64,000 nt of DNA from Selenomonas timonae (GCF_014250475.1 NZ_CP060204.1:2183001-2247000); one strand, 5' to 3'; shown: positions 27,004 through 37,383, counted from the first letter of the stretch. A program made the numbers and translations. The notes: generated from the letters alone by a model not told the origin.

Positions 27004-28032
27004 CTAGTCTGCAAAGAGCGGCAGCAGACGCTCCGCATCATCGTCCAGCTGCTCCATCGGGTTGTTGATTGCATTGAAGCAAGTGCATGTCGCGCAATCC
27101 GGAATTTGATCCTTTTCCTTCTTGAGCATCTTGCGCAGGAATCCCCTGCGGCGGCTGCCGTTCCAAATCTCCGTGAGCGTATGCTCCTTCGCGTTGCCCA
27201 TAGAGAGGTTCTTGCCCAGCCCCGGCACGGGACAGGGGAAGATGTCGCCCTCACAGCCGATCTGCATGAAATAGAAAGACTGGGCGCAAACTTTGCGGTT
27301 CACATCAAGTTCTTCACCGTAGAAATTTTTTGAACCATCGACGATCTCGCGGAGTCCGTCCATCTGCTGCTGCATGACGACGAGGTGTTCGATGTAGATG
27401 CGATCGGCAAAGGGGCTGAAGATCTCGAAGAACTTTTCTTCGTTCTCCTTTGTCCCCAGTGTCGCGTCGATTGCCTTGATGTAAATCTGGACGTTCCCCT
27501 TGTGCTCGTAGAGGTATTTCAGATTCTCGAGATAGCGTTCAAAGTCGATGCGGATGCCGCACGTCTCCTCATACCCCGCCGCATCAAGCCCCTGCACAGA
27601 GATATTGATGTTCGTGATGCCCGCCTCAACGAGCGCTCGACTCTTCTCAGGCGTCAGCAGCAGGCCGTTCGTGATGACCTCGACGCGCCCTGCAATCTGC
27701 GCCTCCACCACCATGCGCACGTACTCCGGCAGACGCGGGTTCATCAGCGGCTCGCCAAGTCCCGAGAAGACGATGCGCTTGACGCCGTCCTGCGGAAATT
27801 CCTTGAGTTCGCGGATGATCTTCTCGAAGAAGCTCTCGTCCATATGCTGCATACGATGTCCGAGGGCACGGAATTCGCCGCCCTCCTCGTCACGAGTGGA
27901 GTGAATGCAGTAGAAGCATTTGAAATTGCAGTATTTCGTCTGCTCGATATAGACGGTGAAGGGGCTTGCAAGAGGGATGATCTCCGCGAGCTTTTTTCTC
28001 TTTGTATCGTAGTTTGGCTTGATCTCTGCCAT
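27004..28032 (-). CDS. Radical SAM/SPASM-domain protein, tandem copy 1
   Basis: 342 residues, first of the triplet to be translated. CNFKCFYC (C35, C39, C42) binds the catalytic cluster, with GLGEPLMNPRLPEY and ISVQGLDAAGY in the core. The C-terminal SPASM-like region contains CAQSFYFM, FPCPVPG and CATCTCFNAINN. It shares the acidic ending (MEQLDDDAERLL) with copy 2. RBS AGGAGA is upstream. It follows the second FkbM gene by 39 bases. No peptide substrate gene of the ranthipeptide or sactipeptide kind is seen next to it. Confidence 0.87.
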   Translation of the reverse strand: MAEIKPNYDTKRKKLAEIIPLASPFTVYIEQTKYCNFKCFYCIHSTRDEEGGEFRALGHRMQHMDESFFEKIIRELKEFPQDGVKRIVFSGLGEPLMNPRLPEYVRMVVEAQIAGRVEVITNGLLLTPEKSRALVEAGITNINISVQGLDAAGYEETCGIRIDFERYLENLKYLYEHKGNVQIYIKAIDATLGTKENEEKFFEIFSPFADRIYIEHLVVMQQQMDGLREIVDGSKNFYGEELDVNRKVCAQSFYFMQIGCEGDIFPCPVPGLGKNLSMGNAKEHTLTEIWNGSRRRGFLRKMLKKEKDQIPDCATCTCFNAINNPMEQLDDDAERLLPLFAD

Positions 28033-28071
28033 TGCTCTTTGCTCTCCTAACGGCGTTCCTTCGCCAGAGGG

Positions 28072-29223
28072 TCAGGGAACGGCATACACGACCGTTTCCA
28101 GTCCCATGAATTGATAGTTGCGGATGTAGAGGCGGTAGCCCTCATAGAGTTCCCTGATCTGCAGGGGAATCTCCCACAGATGTGAAATATCGTGATAGAC
28201 GCAGATCGCGAGCTGCGGATGATATGCTTGAACCAGCTCCCGTGCCCCTCTGAGCGCACGCGGCTCCATACCCTCGATGTCCATCTTGATCATCGTCGGC
28301 GCAAAGCCACGCAGCACGGCGTCGAGCGGTGCGCAGGGGAGTACCGCCGTGCCCGTCGGGTCTGCCTTTGCCGCAGAGCGTCCGTCCGAGACCTCCATAA
28401 AATGCAGCTGCTCATAGCAATCCGATGCCCCGAGCGGCAGAATATGTGCCTCGTGAATTCCCTGCTGCGCGACGATATAGGTCTGAATCCCTGCGCAGAG
28501 ATCCCCCTGCGGCTCGAGCGCCGCATACGCCTCGATCTCTCTGCCGCTCCCGAGGATGCTGCGCAGGGTATCGCCGTCGTAGGCACCGCAGTCAATCAGG
28601 CGACGGTAGTCCATCTCCTCCGGCACATCCGCCGCGAGATACTGCCCCTCGATGGGCAGCGGCTGCGGGAAGCGCGTGACATCGTGCGCGTGATAGCCGG
28701 ACAATGCGGCGAGAAGGAAATCGCGCTCCTCCTCAGTCGAAAACAGTTCATATGCCGCGCGTATCTTCTCTGCATCGCGCGGCAGATTGATGGGGTCGTA
28801 CGAGCCGATAAACATATGCGAGAGGAAGCTACGGCTCTTGATTGCCTGCCAGTCAATCTCATGTAGAGCGTAGATATGCCGAAAACCGATTCCCGCAAGG
28901 GAGCGGCGTATGGCTCTGTCCTGCATCCGACCAAAGAGTCCCGCAAGGATTACAACGCTGTCCTTGCAGTGTGGAGCCAGCTCCGGCGCATCCGGTGCAT
29001 AGACCGGTGCGGACGTGCTACATCGCGCAGCATTCCGGTCGATAAAGCCATGCGGCTCGATGCCGTTACCGACAAGGCACGCATAGAGTTTCTTCCCAAG
29101 ATTCCCCGCCCCGTAGAGGAGCAGCGGCTGTGCCTGAAAAGCAGAAAATCCATGCCGCGCGGGTGTCTCATGGAGGGATGTAAAAAACTGTTCGAGTTTA
29201 TGCAGATCCGCAGGCGATTTCAT
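28072..29223 (-). CDS. FkbM-family methyltransferase with N-terminal Rossmann-like domain, second copy
   Basis: 383 residues. LLLYGAGNLGKKLY begins a nucleotide-binding-like Rossmann domain at about 30-130, with HGFIDRNAARC in the place where sugar C-methyltransferase C-termini have an acidic binding loop. The FkbM domain follows: RLIDCGAYDGDTL, then TMIKMDIEGMEPRALRGAR. The architecture is the same as the FkbM protein encoded at 21918-22982, though the two are clearly diverged. The ATG overlaps the upstream GT2 stop by four bases, indicating translational coupling. It likely O-methylates a sugar hydroxyl in the surface glycan. Confidence 0.86.
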   Translation of the reverse strand: MKSPADLHKLEQFFTSLHETPARHGFSAFQAQPLLLYGAGNLGKKLYACLVGNGIEPHGFIDRNAARCSTSAPVYAPDAPELAPHCKDSVVILAGLFGRMQDRAIRRSLAGIGFRHIYALHEIDWQAIKSRSFLSHMFIGSYDPINLPRDAEKIRAAYELFSTEEERDFLLAALSGYHAHDVTRFPQPLPIEGQYLAADVPEEMDYRRLIDCGAYDGDTLRSILGSGREIEAYAALEPQGDLCAGIQTYIVAQQGIHEAHILPLGASDCYEQLHFMEVSDGRSAAKADPTGTAVLPCAPLDAVLRGFAPTMIKMDIEGMEPRALRGARELVQAYHPQLAICVYHDISHLWEIPLQIRELYEGYRLYIRNYQFMGLETVVYAVP

Positions 29224-30779
29224 ACGCTCTTCCTCAATACAACGGCATACTGGGTCATCAGCGCGTCAAAGCGCTCCTCCGAGAATATTTCACGCACATA
29301 GGAATTGTTCCGGTATTCCTCCATCGCTCTCAGCTGTGCAAAGAAATTTTCTCTCAGATCATACACCTCTTCCATATAGGGATATATATCCATAACATAA
29401 GGCAGCATTGCAAGTTTCTCTGTCAATCCTGACAATCCCTGCGCAAGCGCCTGTGGCTCACTCTGCATGGCATTGGCAACTGCTTGCAGATCATATGGGA
29501 TGTCATAATTGCGTGCCTTAAAAACCAATGTGCCATGCTCTGCCAAATGCGCTGCAGCAGCCTGAATCACGGAAAAGGGATCCTCATAGCGATCCACATA
29601 TTCTCCGATGATAATATAGTCATACCGTTCATTACCAATCTTATCAGACAGTCTGTCAATATCTCCGCAGAGAACTCCATCATCACAAAATGACGATAAA
29701 TCTTGCCAATACTTCGGATCGGTGGTATATGCCGTCAACCGCGTACTCCCAAAGCCGTCACTACGCAAAGTATTCCGTATCTCGAGAAGCGGTGTTCCGC
29801 AGCGCACATCAATACCAAGAGCGCGAACATTCTCCTTCATTGCTATTTTTTCAAAAAGGACTCTTTGCAAAAACACTTCGAAGTTGATAACATCATCCCA
29901 AGCATCTATTCCATTATATTTCAATCGAAACAGAATACGCCCCTTCTCAATATTCATAGCATATTGTTTTGGGTCTGCCCTACCAATGCTGCTTCCTTCA
30001 TGATGGACGAATACATCACCGCACAGAACAATTCGATATCCCAGCCGTCGATAGGTAAATGAGACATCATCATCCGCAAAATCGTAGACAAAGGCATAGT
30101 CGGCTTCGTAACATTCGCGCAGAGAGGTGCGAATCACGCACACAGTTGGGATCAGGCGCAGGCGGTCATGCCACTTTCGCGGGTCGGATACATTAAAAGC
30201 CGCTGCTTTCTCCTGCATATCTGCAAAGTTGGAATATCCCAAGTCAACACTCTGCTTATTTGTCACATTGTCCGACATGGGCACAACAAATCCGATACGC
30301 TCATCCGACTCCATACAGATAAGCATATTCTTCAACCAATTCTTTGTTACAAGAATATCATTCGGCAGACCTACAAAATATTTTCCGCGCAGAAAGCGAC
30401 CCTGCGTCGCATACTTCGCCGCGCTGTAGGCATAAAACGCCCCGATGTTCTTCGTGATTCGATAAATGCGTTTACGTGGATGCGGAATACTTTGAAAGAA
30501 CTCGAACGTCCCATCTGTAGAGCCATTATCCACTAAGATCAGCTCATAGTCAATCCCCGATGTATACCGCAGAAGCGCAGCAATCGCAGGCTTCGTATAA
30601 TCCTCCAGATGATTGAACGCCTGAAAGTAGATGCTCACGAGAGGATCATCCACTGCTGCAACACTAGCGACACTCTTCTCGCGGTTCGCATAGGGATCCA
30701 ATACATCGCCATATACGATCGGCTCTTTTTCATCCGAATGGATAACCGTGATATCTTCCTTCTGCAATCTTGTTATCAT
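29220..30779 (-). CDS. GT2 glycosyltransferase with degenerate C-terminal methyltransferase-like region
   Basis: About 519 residues. The GT2 core at 40-310 shows VSIYFQAFNHLEDY, ILVDNGSTDGTFEFF and LPNDILV. The C-terminal region (about 330-519) has the order of a class I methyltransferase (YDYIIIGEYVDRYEDPF) but lacks a clear glycine-rich SAM loop, so it may be inactive or bind something else. The start chosen, ATG 30779, has CGGAG upstream and lies 19 bases after the preceding stop; earlier in-frame starts would overlap that gene by up to 77 bases. This stretch is visibly more AT-rich than the rest of the window. Confidence 0.82.
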   Translation of the reverse strand: MITRLQKEDITVIHSDEKEPIVYGDVLDPYANREKSVASVAAVDDPLVSIYFQAFNHLEDYTKPAIAALLRYTSGIDYELILVDNGSTDGTFEFFQSIPHPRKRIYRITKNIGAFYAYSAAKYATQGRFLRGKYFVGLPNDILVTKNWLKNMLICMESDERIGFVVPMSDNVTNKQSVDLGYSNFADMQEKAAAFNVSDPRKWHDRLRLIPTVCVIRTSLRECYEADYAFVYDFADDDVSFTYRRLGYRIVLCGDVFVHHEGSSIGRADPKQYAMNIEKGRILFRLKYNGIDAWDDVINFEVFLQRVLFEKIAMKENVRALGIDVRCGTPLLEIRNTLRSDGFGSTRLTAYTTDPKYWQDLSSFCDDGVLCGDIDRLSDKIGNERYDYIIIGEYVDRYEDPFSVIQAAAAHLAEHGTLVFKARNYDIPYDLQAVANAMQSEPQALAQGLSGLTEKLAMLPYVMDIYPYMEEVYDLRENFFAQLRAMEEYRNNSYVREIFSEERFDALMTQYAVVLRKSV

Positions 30780-30798
30780 ACCATATCTCCGTATTTTA

Positions 30799-32673
30799 TC
30801 ATATAGGCTGTTGCGTAATGCAGACAGCAATTTCATCTCCCGTGAGAAGTCGCTGAACGCGCGTTTTCTCATCATCCTCGACGTGGAGAAGCTGCCCCGT
30901 CATTTCGGCAAAATCTTCTAGGCCCTCGAAGATATGCCCCACTCTCATATATCCCACACGTACAAAGGACGGAGAGAACTGCGTCTCCAACGCTTCGACG
31001 AGGTGCGGCGTCGGAAGTATGCGCTGTCCTTCGAGAGAGATGATCACAGGGCGGGCGAGATATGGAAGCTCATTCGTCAGACTCTCCATCGTATGCGTAA
31101 AGCTGTTGAAATTGTGCCATGTGGCATAGAGAAAGCCGCGTGCGCGCAAATGTCTGTGACAGATCTGAAAGAAAGGAATGATATGGGATATATCAAGGTT
31201 GTTCAGCGGCGCGCCAACGATGATCATATCATAACTCTCGTTCAGCTCCTCCTCAAGACAGTCAATCGAGGACAGGCAGCGCACATTGTCCGCCATATGC
31301 TGTGCGTCCACTAGGTAGCGCACATCCGTCACGATGACGTCAATGATGGACTCCTGCCGCCGTTGACGGAGATGATTGCGGACGGCGAGCACTCCCTCGC
31401 CGAAGAGCGGCTCGATGATGAGAACGCGCTCCACTGATCGAACATCGTGCAGACCCTTTAGAAATTCACCTAGAAAAGGCAAGTGTCCGCGCGATTCCCA
31501 CGGATCGACCGTCCATTTGCTGCGGAAGACGGGGCGCATGGATACGATGCTCTTATATTTGCCGCGCTTCGTGCGAACCTCGTTCAACGTCATCCCGCCG
31601 AAATGATGAACAAAGGTATCCTTTGCAAGGATTTGACGAAATCCAGAGCGACGCAGCATTGCCGAGAAGTCATCATCCTCAAAGTCACACATAACATAGC
31701 GATAATCCGCACGGATCTCAGGCACGTCGAAAAGATTTGGCACAACGCTCACGAATGGCATGAGAACTGCTCTCTCCTCCCAGAGGAGAGAGTTCGATAC
31801 ATTGTAATGCGCAGCAAACTGCTCCATCTCCCCCATCGCCTCAAAGGTATTCTCATAGTCCACAGGAATGCCCTGATAGTTGGCAATACAGCCTGCGTTG
31901 CAAGTCGGAACGACCCAGAACACATCCTGCTCCGCCGCATGAACGGCAAGGAGATTCTCGAGCCAATGAGGTGTCGCAACGGCATCGTTCGAGAAATAGA
32001 CGACGTATTCCCCCTCGACAATGTGGCGTGCAATGCCCCAGCCGAGATGATTGTAGACATTGTGTTTCAGATTGATCTTCTTCTCGTGCGGCAGGCTGTT
32101 GAAATACTCCTCCGTCTCATCAGACGAGCCATCGTTGATCGTGATGAGCTCGATATCCCCGCGCAAAAAGTCCGTATGACGGAAGAGGCTCTCGATGGCA
32201 CAGCGCGAAAACTCCACCTTGTTATAGGCAGGTACGATGATCGAGATGCGATATTTGAAATCTGTTCGGCGCGGGCGTTTGCGTGCCGCCTCAAATGCCG
32301 CAAGTGTCTGCGCCAGATACTCCTCTTCTCGCTCAGGGTGGCGCAGTATGTTATATTCCAGATCAAGCTGATAGTGCAGGTCGAGAAAGAGCGGTCGTAC
32401 TTCGTAGGAGAAGTACGACCGTGCCTCTTCTGACGTTTCAGCCGCCAGTGCCTTCTCGGCAGAATGCGCTGCATTCAATGCATAGCGACGACATTTTTCG
32501 ATCAGAGTGCCTTCCTCTCCCGCCAGATACTCTGCGACAGAATCCATTGCCGCTGCAAAATCCGTCAAGACCTGCTGTGCAGGTACCGTCAGCACACCAT
32601 TTTCATGCAGGACAGCGCCGACATAGTCGACCGCTTCCTGCGCCGCCTCCATGATCTCTTCATACCACTGCAT
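30799..32673 (-). CDS. Large GT2 glycosyltransferase, first gene of the glycan operon
   Basis: 624 residues. An N-terminal helical region of about 135 residues precedes the GT2 domain: ISIIVPAYNKVEF, ITINDGSSDETEEYF, YFSNDAVATPHW and a later FVHHFGG. The region after residue 385 resembles the methyltransferase-like tail of the next gene (ESYDMIIVGAPLNNL) without an evident SAM loop. Start ATG 32673 follows AGAGGA by five bases. It is the promoter-proximal gene of a 14-gene unit running to 16302. The acceptor is unknown; surface protein or flagellin glycosylation is a reasonable guess. Confidence 0.83.
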   Translation of the reverse strand: MQWYEEIMEAAQEAVDYVGAVLHENGVLTVPAQQVLTDFAAAMDSVAEYLAGEEGTLIEKCRRYALNAAHSAEKALAAETSEEARSYFSYEVRPLFLDLHYQLDLEYNILRHPEREEEYLAQTLAAFEAARKRPRRTDFKYRISIIVPAYNKVEFSRCAIESLFRHTDFLRGDIELITINDGSSDETEEYFNSLPHEKKINLKHNVYNHLGWGIARHIVEGEYVVYFSNDAVATPHWLENLLAVHAAEQDVFWVVPTCNAGCIANYQGIPVDYENTFEAMGEMEQFAAHYNVSNSLLWEERAVLMPFVSVVPNLFDVPEIRADYRYVMCDFEDDDFSAMLRRSGFRQILAKDTFVHHFGGMTLNEVRTKRGKYKSIVSMRPVFRSKWTVDPWESRGHLPFLGEFLKGLHDVRSVERVLIIEPLFGEGVLAVRNHLRQRRQESIIDVIVTDVRYLVDAQHMADNVRCLSSIDCLEEELNESYDMIIVGAPLNNLDISHIIPFFQICHRHLRARGFLYATWHNFNSFTHTMESLTNELPYLARPVIISLEGQRILPTPHLVEALETQFSPSFVRVGYMRVGHIFEGLEDFAEMTGQLLHVEDDEKTRVQRLLTGDEIAVCITQQPI

Positions 32674-32710
32674 AGTCTTCCTCTTTTCGCACCCCTGCAA
32701 TCACATCCAT

Positions 32711-32737
32711 ACGATAATGTATCCCTTATATTATCGT
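32711..32737. promoter_or_regulatory. 27-bp inverted repeat overlapping the glycan-operon promoter
   Basis: ACGATAAT and ATTATCGT form perfect 8-bp arms separated by 11 bases. On the minus strand TTGACG overlaps the first arm and a poor -10 region overlaps the second, so a protein bound here would control the operon. The half-site GATAAT is also found in the Fur-box-like site at 10682, so an iron-responsive regulator is one candidate. Confidence 0.5.
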
Positions 32738-32753
32738 CAAAATCTCACATTTC

Positions 32754-32798
32754 CTAAAGAAAAGGCGCTGCCGCATTCTCATTCATGCAGCAACGCCT
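32754..32798 (-). terminator. Terminator after ftsH
   Basis: On the minus strand AGGCGTTGCTGCAT, 8-base loop, ATGCGGCAGCGCCT, then TTTTCTTT. The 14-base stem has two G-T pairs. It separates the ftsH operon from the glycan operon. Confidence 0.85.
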
Positions 32799-32810
32799 CC
32801 GTCATTGTTT

Positions 32811-34805
<1,995 letters not shown>

Positions 34806-34822
34806 TTTCTACCTCCTCCGGT

Positions 34823-35368
34823 TTATTCGTAGACGGAACGCTTGAGCACCCCAATGTAGGGCAGATTCCGATATTTCTCCGCATAGTCAAGGCCATAGCC
34901 CACGAGGAATTCATCCGGCACCTCGTGGCCGAGGTAGTCGATCTCCACGGGCGCGACGCGGCGCGAGGGCTTCGAGAGGAACGCACAGATCTTGATGCTC
35001 TTCGGATGGCGCCCCTGGAGCATCTGCTTCAGATAGTGCATGGTCGTACCCGAGTCGATGATATCCTCAATGATGATGACGTGCTTGCCCTCGATGGAGA
35101 AATCGAGATCCTTCAGGATCTTGACCTGCCCGCTCGAGACCGTCGCGTCTCCATAGCTCGACACAAGCATAAAGTCAAAGGCAACGGGATGATCGATGGC
35201 GCGCACGAGATCGGTGAAGAAGACCGCAGCCCCCTTCAGGATGCCGACACAGTAGACCGTCTCCGGTGCATCGCGGTAGTCCCGCGCAATCTCCGCGCCG
35301 AGTTCCTGCACGCGCGTGCGAATATCATCCTCGGAAAAACAAATACGCTCGATGTCGCTGCTCATCAT
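34823..35368 (-). CDS. hpt: Hypoxanthine phosphoribosyltransferase
   Basis: 181 residues starting at ATG 35368, which overlaps the tilS stop (ATGATG). The PRPP-binding motif is VIIIEDIIDSGTTMHYL; GILKGAAVFFTDL holds the pyrophosphate loop and MLVSSYGDAT the flexible loop over the active site. The C-terminal VPDEFLVGYGLDYAEKYR is typical of bacterial Hpt. It converts hypoxanthine and guanine to nucleotides. In Bacillus, Hpt and TilS also act together as an ftsH activator; the conserved gene order here is compatible with that. Confidence 0.96.
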   Translation of the reverse strand: MMSSDIERICFSEDDIRTRVQELGAEIARDYRDAPETVYCVGILKGAAVFFTDLVRAIDHPVAFDFMLVSSYGDATVSSGQVKILKDLDFSIEGKHVIIIEDIIDSGTTMHYLKQMLQGRHPKSIKICAFLSKPSRRVAPVEIDYLGHEVPDEFLVGYGLDYAEKYRNLPYIGVLKRSVYE

Positions 35369-36756
35369 TTGGCTACCGTCTCCTTCACATATGAAATACA
35401 CAAAATATCATGGGTGGATTCCGTCACGGGCGCAAGCGTGCTGCGCCGTCCGCCCTCAATCCAGAAAATCTCATGTGTATCCGCAAGCGCAATGAGCGGC
35501 ATCGTATCCCTCTCCTCACGCGGAATCTTGTCATCAATCAGGATTTCCTTGAGCTTCTTTCGCCCGACGGGAAGCTGCATATAGTCGCCCTCCCGCCGCG
35601 TCCTGAGGACGAGCGGAGGAAGTGCCATGCGATCTGCATAGACCGCTTCGCGCGCCTCCATCCTGCGCCAATCATCCGCTGTCATGCGGTTCAGACACCT
35701 GATATGAAACTCCATGCCCTGAAAATTCATTATAGCATATTCGCGGGTGAAAGGAAGCAAAATTTCACGATTTTCTAAAGCATCTTTGTGTGCGGGCAGA
35801 CGGCAAAGCGCAAGCACGCCATAGCGGCTGTATGCATGCCATCCCCCCTGCATCTCAGCATGTGCCGTGCCCTCGGCAGTGAGGAGCGCGCGCAGCCGCT
35901 CCTCATGGAGATAGGAAAAATCCTGCGCCGCCTGCGTTTCTGCCGCCCAGAAGAGGCGCAGCACACGCCGCTGCAAGGCGGGATGAAGTGCGCGCAGTAC
36001 CTCGATAGAAAGCCCACCTTCGCAGCGCGCCCGACTGTATTCCGCGCGCGCAAGTGCGGCGAGCAAATCGTCCTCCTCCGCCGCAAGGGCAGAGAGTCGC
36101 GTGAGCGCATCCCCCACGGCGGGGTTATACTGCGCGCGAAGCGCGGGCAGGAGTTCATGACGTATGCGATTACGCCACACATCCAAGGCATCATTTGTCG
36201 CATCGTGACGCGGCAACAGCCCACGCTCTTCCGCATACGCCTCGATTGCGGCGCGCGTGAGGGAGAGAAGCGGGCGCAAATGCAGCCCGTCAAAGACGCG
36301 CATCGCCGCGAGCCCCGCAGGCCCCGTCCCGCGCAGGATGCGCAGGAGTACGGTCTCTGCGAGATCGTCCGCATGATGCGCGAGCACAATCGCATCCGCA
36401 TCATGCTCCTTGGCTGCGCGATGCAGGAAGTCATAGCGGCAGATGCGCGCCGCCATCTCAATCGAGATCTTATGCGTGCGCGCATAGGCAGGCACGGCAC
36501 CCGACTCACATACGAACGGAAGCGCACGCGCCGCACAGAATTCCTTGACAAAGCGCGCATCCGCACGGGACGCCGCACCGCGAATGCCATGTTCATAGTG
36601 GGCGGCAATGACACGCGCACCGCCCGCGCTGTGCAGACGCTCCAACGCATCCAGCAGGGCAAGCGAGTCCGTTCCGCCCGAGCATGCAACAAGCAGCGTA
36701 CGCGCCGCATTGAAAAAATCATGTGCGCGCAGAATACCTTCGAGATTTTTCAGCAA
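35365..36756 (-). CDS. tilS: tRNA(Ile)-lysidine synthase
   Basis: 463 residues. LLVACSGGTDSLALLDAL is the PP-loop (SGGxDS) that binds ATP. AHHADDLAETVLLRILRG and GLAAM follow in the N-terminal domain, and the C-terminal TilS domain ends with RRSTLAPVTESTH. It adds lysine to C34 of the AUA-reading tRNA. The start is TTG with GGGAG six bases upstream; a longer frame without ribosome site runs through a terminator. That terminator ends about 17 bases before the start, so expression may depend on read-through. Confidence 0.92.
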   Translation of the reverse strand: MLKNLEGILRAHDFFNAARTLLVACSGGTDSLALLDALERLHSAGGARVIAAHYEHGIRGAASRADARFVKEFCAARALPFVCESGAVPAYARTHKISIEMAARICRYDFLHRAAKEHDADAIVLAHHADDLAETVLLRILRGTGPAGLAAMRVFDGLHLRPLLSLTRAAIEAYAEERGLLPRHDATNDALDVWRNRIRHELLPALRAQYNPAVGDALTRLSALAAEEDDLLAALARAEYSRARCEGGLSIEVLRALHPALQRRVLRLFWAAETQAAQDFSYLHEERLRALLTAEGTAHAEMQGGWHAYSRYGVLALCRLPAHKDALENREILLPFTREYAIMNFQGMEFHIRCLNRMTADDWRRMEAREAVYADRMALPPLVLRTRREGDYMQLPVGRKKLKEILIDDKIPREERDTMPLIALADTHEIFWIEGGRRSTLAPVTESTHDILCISYVKETVAK

Positions 36757-36772
36757 GATATGCTCCCGATAT

Positions 36773-36800
36773 AAAAAAGGGCACTCCAAACGGAGTGCCC
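36773..36800 (-). terminator. Strong terminator directly upstream of tilS
   Basis: Minus strand: GGGCACTCC, loop GTTT, GGAGTGCCC, TTTTTT. The stem is a perfect 9 bp at 36779-36800. It terminates transcription from the S1-domain gene and lies so close to tilS that no promoter fits between. A weaker T tract on the other side makes it potentially bidirectional. Confidence 0.88.
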
Positions 36801-36874
36801 TTTTCCCTCTTCTATGACTGTATGCTGCTGCAGAAGAGCGCACACATTCCATCCAATATCAGCACATCCCTGTC

Positions 36875-37321
36875 TCAGCCACGGCGCGATCCGCGTCCGC
36901 CGCGCTTGGAATCCGTCTTGCGGCGCAGATCGGTCAGCCGTTCATCACTGTCCTTCAGGAAGCGCGACAGCTTGTCCTCGAAGGAAGGAGAGCCGATCTG
37001 CCGCGAGGCAGCCGTGCGCCGCATATCACGTGGGGGGCGCGGCGGACGTGCAGGAGCTGCAGACGGCTGTGCCGGGGCTGCCGCCTTATCCTGAAGCGCC
37101 TTGATCGATAGTCCGATCTTGCCGCGGTCGTCCACGGTGAGCACCTTGACCTTGACCGTATCGCGTTCTCTGAGGAAATCGTGCACATCATTCACATAGA
37201 CATCGGCAACCTCTGAGATGTGGATCAGTCCCGTCTTTCCCTCGGGGAGCTCGACAAAGGCGCCAAAATTCGTGATGCCCGTCACGACGCCCTCTACTAC
37301 ACTGCCAACTTCGATGGCCAA
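36875..37321 (-). CDS. S1 RNA-binding-domain protein (YabR-like)
   Basis: 148 residues. Residues 1-72 are an S1/OB domain: VGSVVEGVVTGITNFGAFVEL, GLIHISEVAD and VKVKVLTVDDRGKIGLSIK. The C-terminal half is Pro/Ala-rich and then basic, ending KRGGRGSRRG, so it probably contacts RNA or ribosomes. In Bacillus the equivalent gene sits beside divIC, as here. The start is TTG 37321 with GGGAAG seven bases upstream. A strong promoter lies at 37384-37413. Confidence 0.9.
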   Translation of the reverse strand: MAIEVGSVVEGVVTGITNFGAFVELPEGKTGLIHISEVADVYVNDVHDFLRERDTVKVKVLTVDDRGKIGLSIKALQDKAAAPAQPSAAPARPPRPPRDMRRTAASRQIGSPSFEDKLSRFLKDSDERLTDLRRKTDSKRGGRGSRRG

Positions 37322-37383
37322 TACAACTCTTCCCTTCAACTACAAACCGTCGGGGTCGTCCCCCATATTTATTTGACCCGTTT

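Noticed and set aside
24968-28032. A ribosomally made peptide (RiPP) cluster based on the SPASM genes.
   Set aside because: No short Cys- or Gly-rich precursor gene, RRE protein, peptidase or exporter is nearby. The genes are spaced too tightly to hide a precursor, and the surrounding genes are sugar-related.
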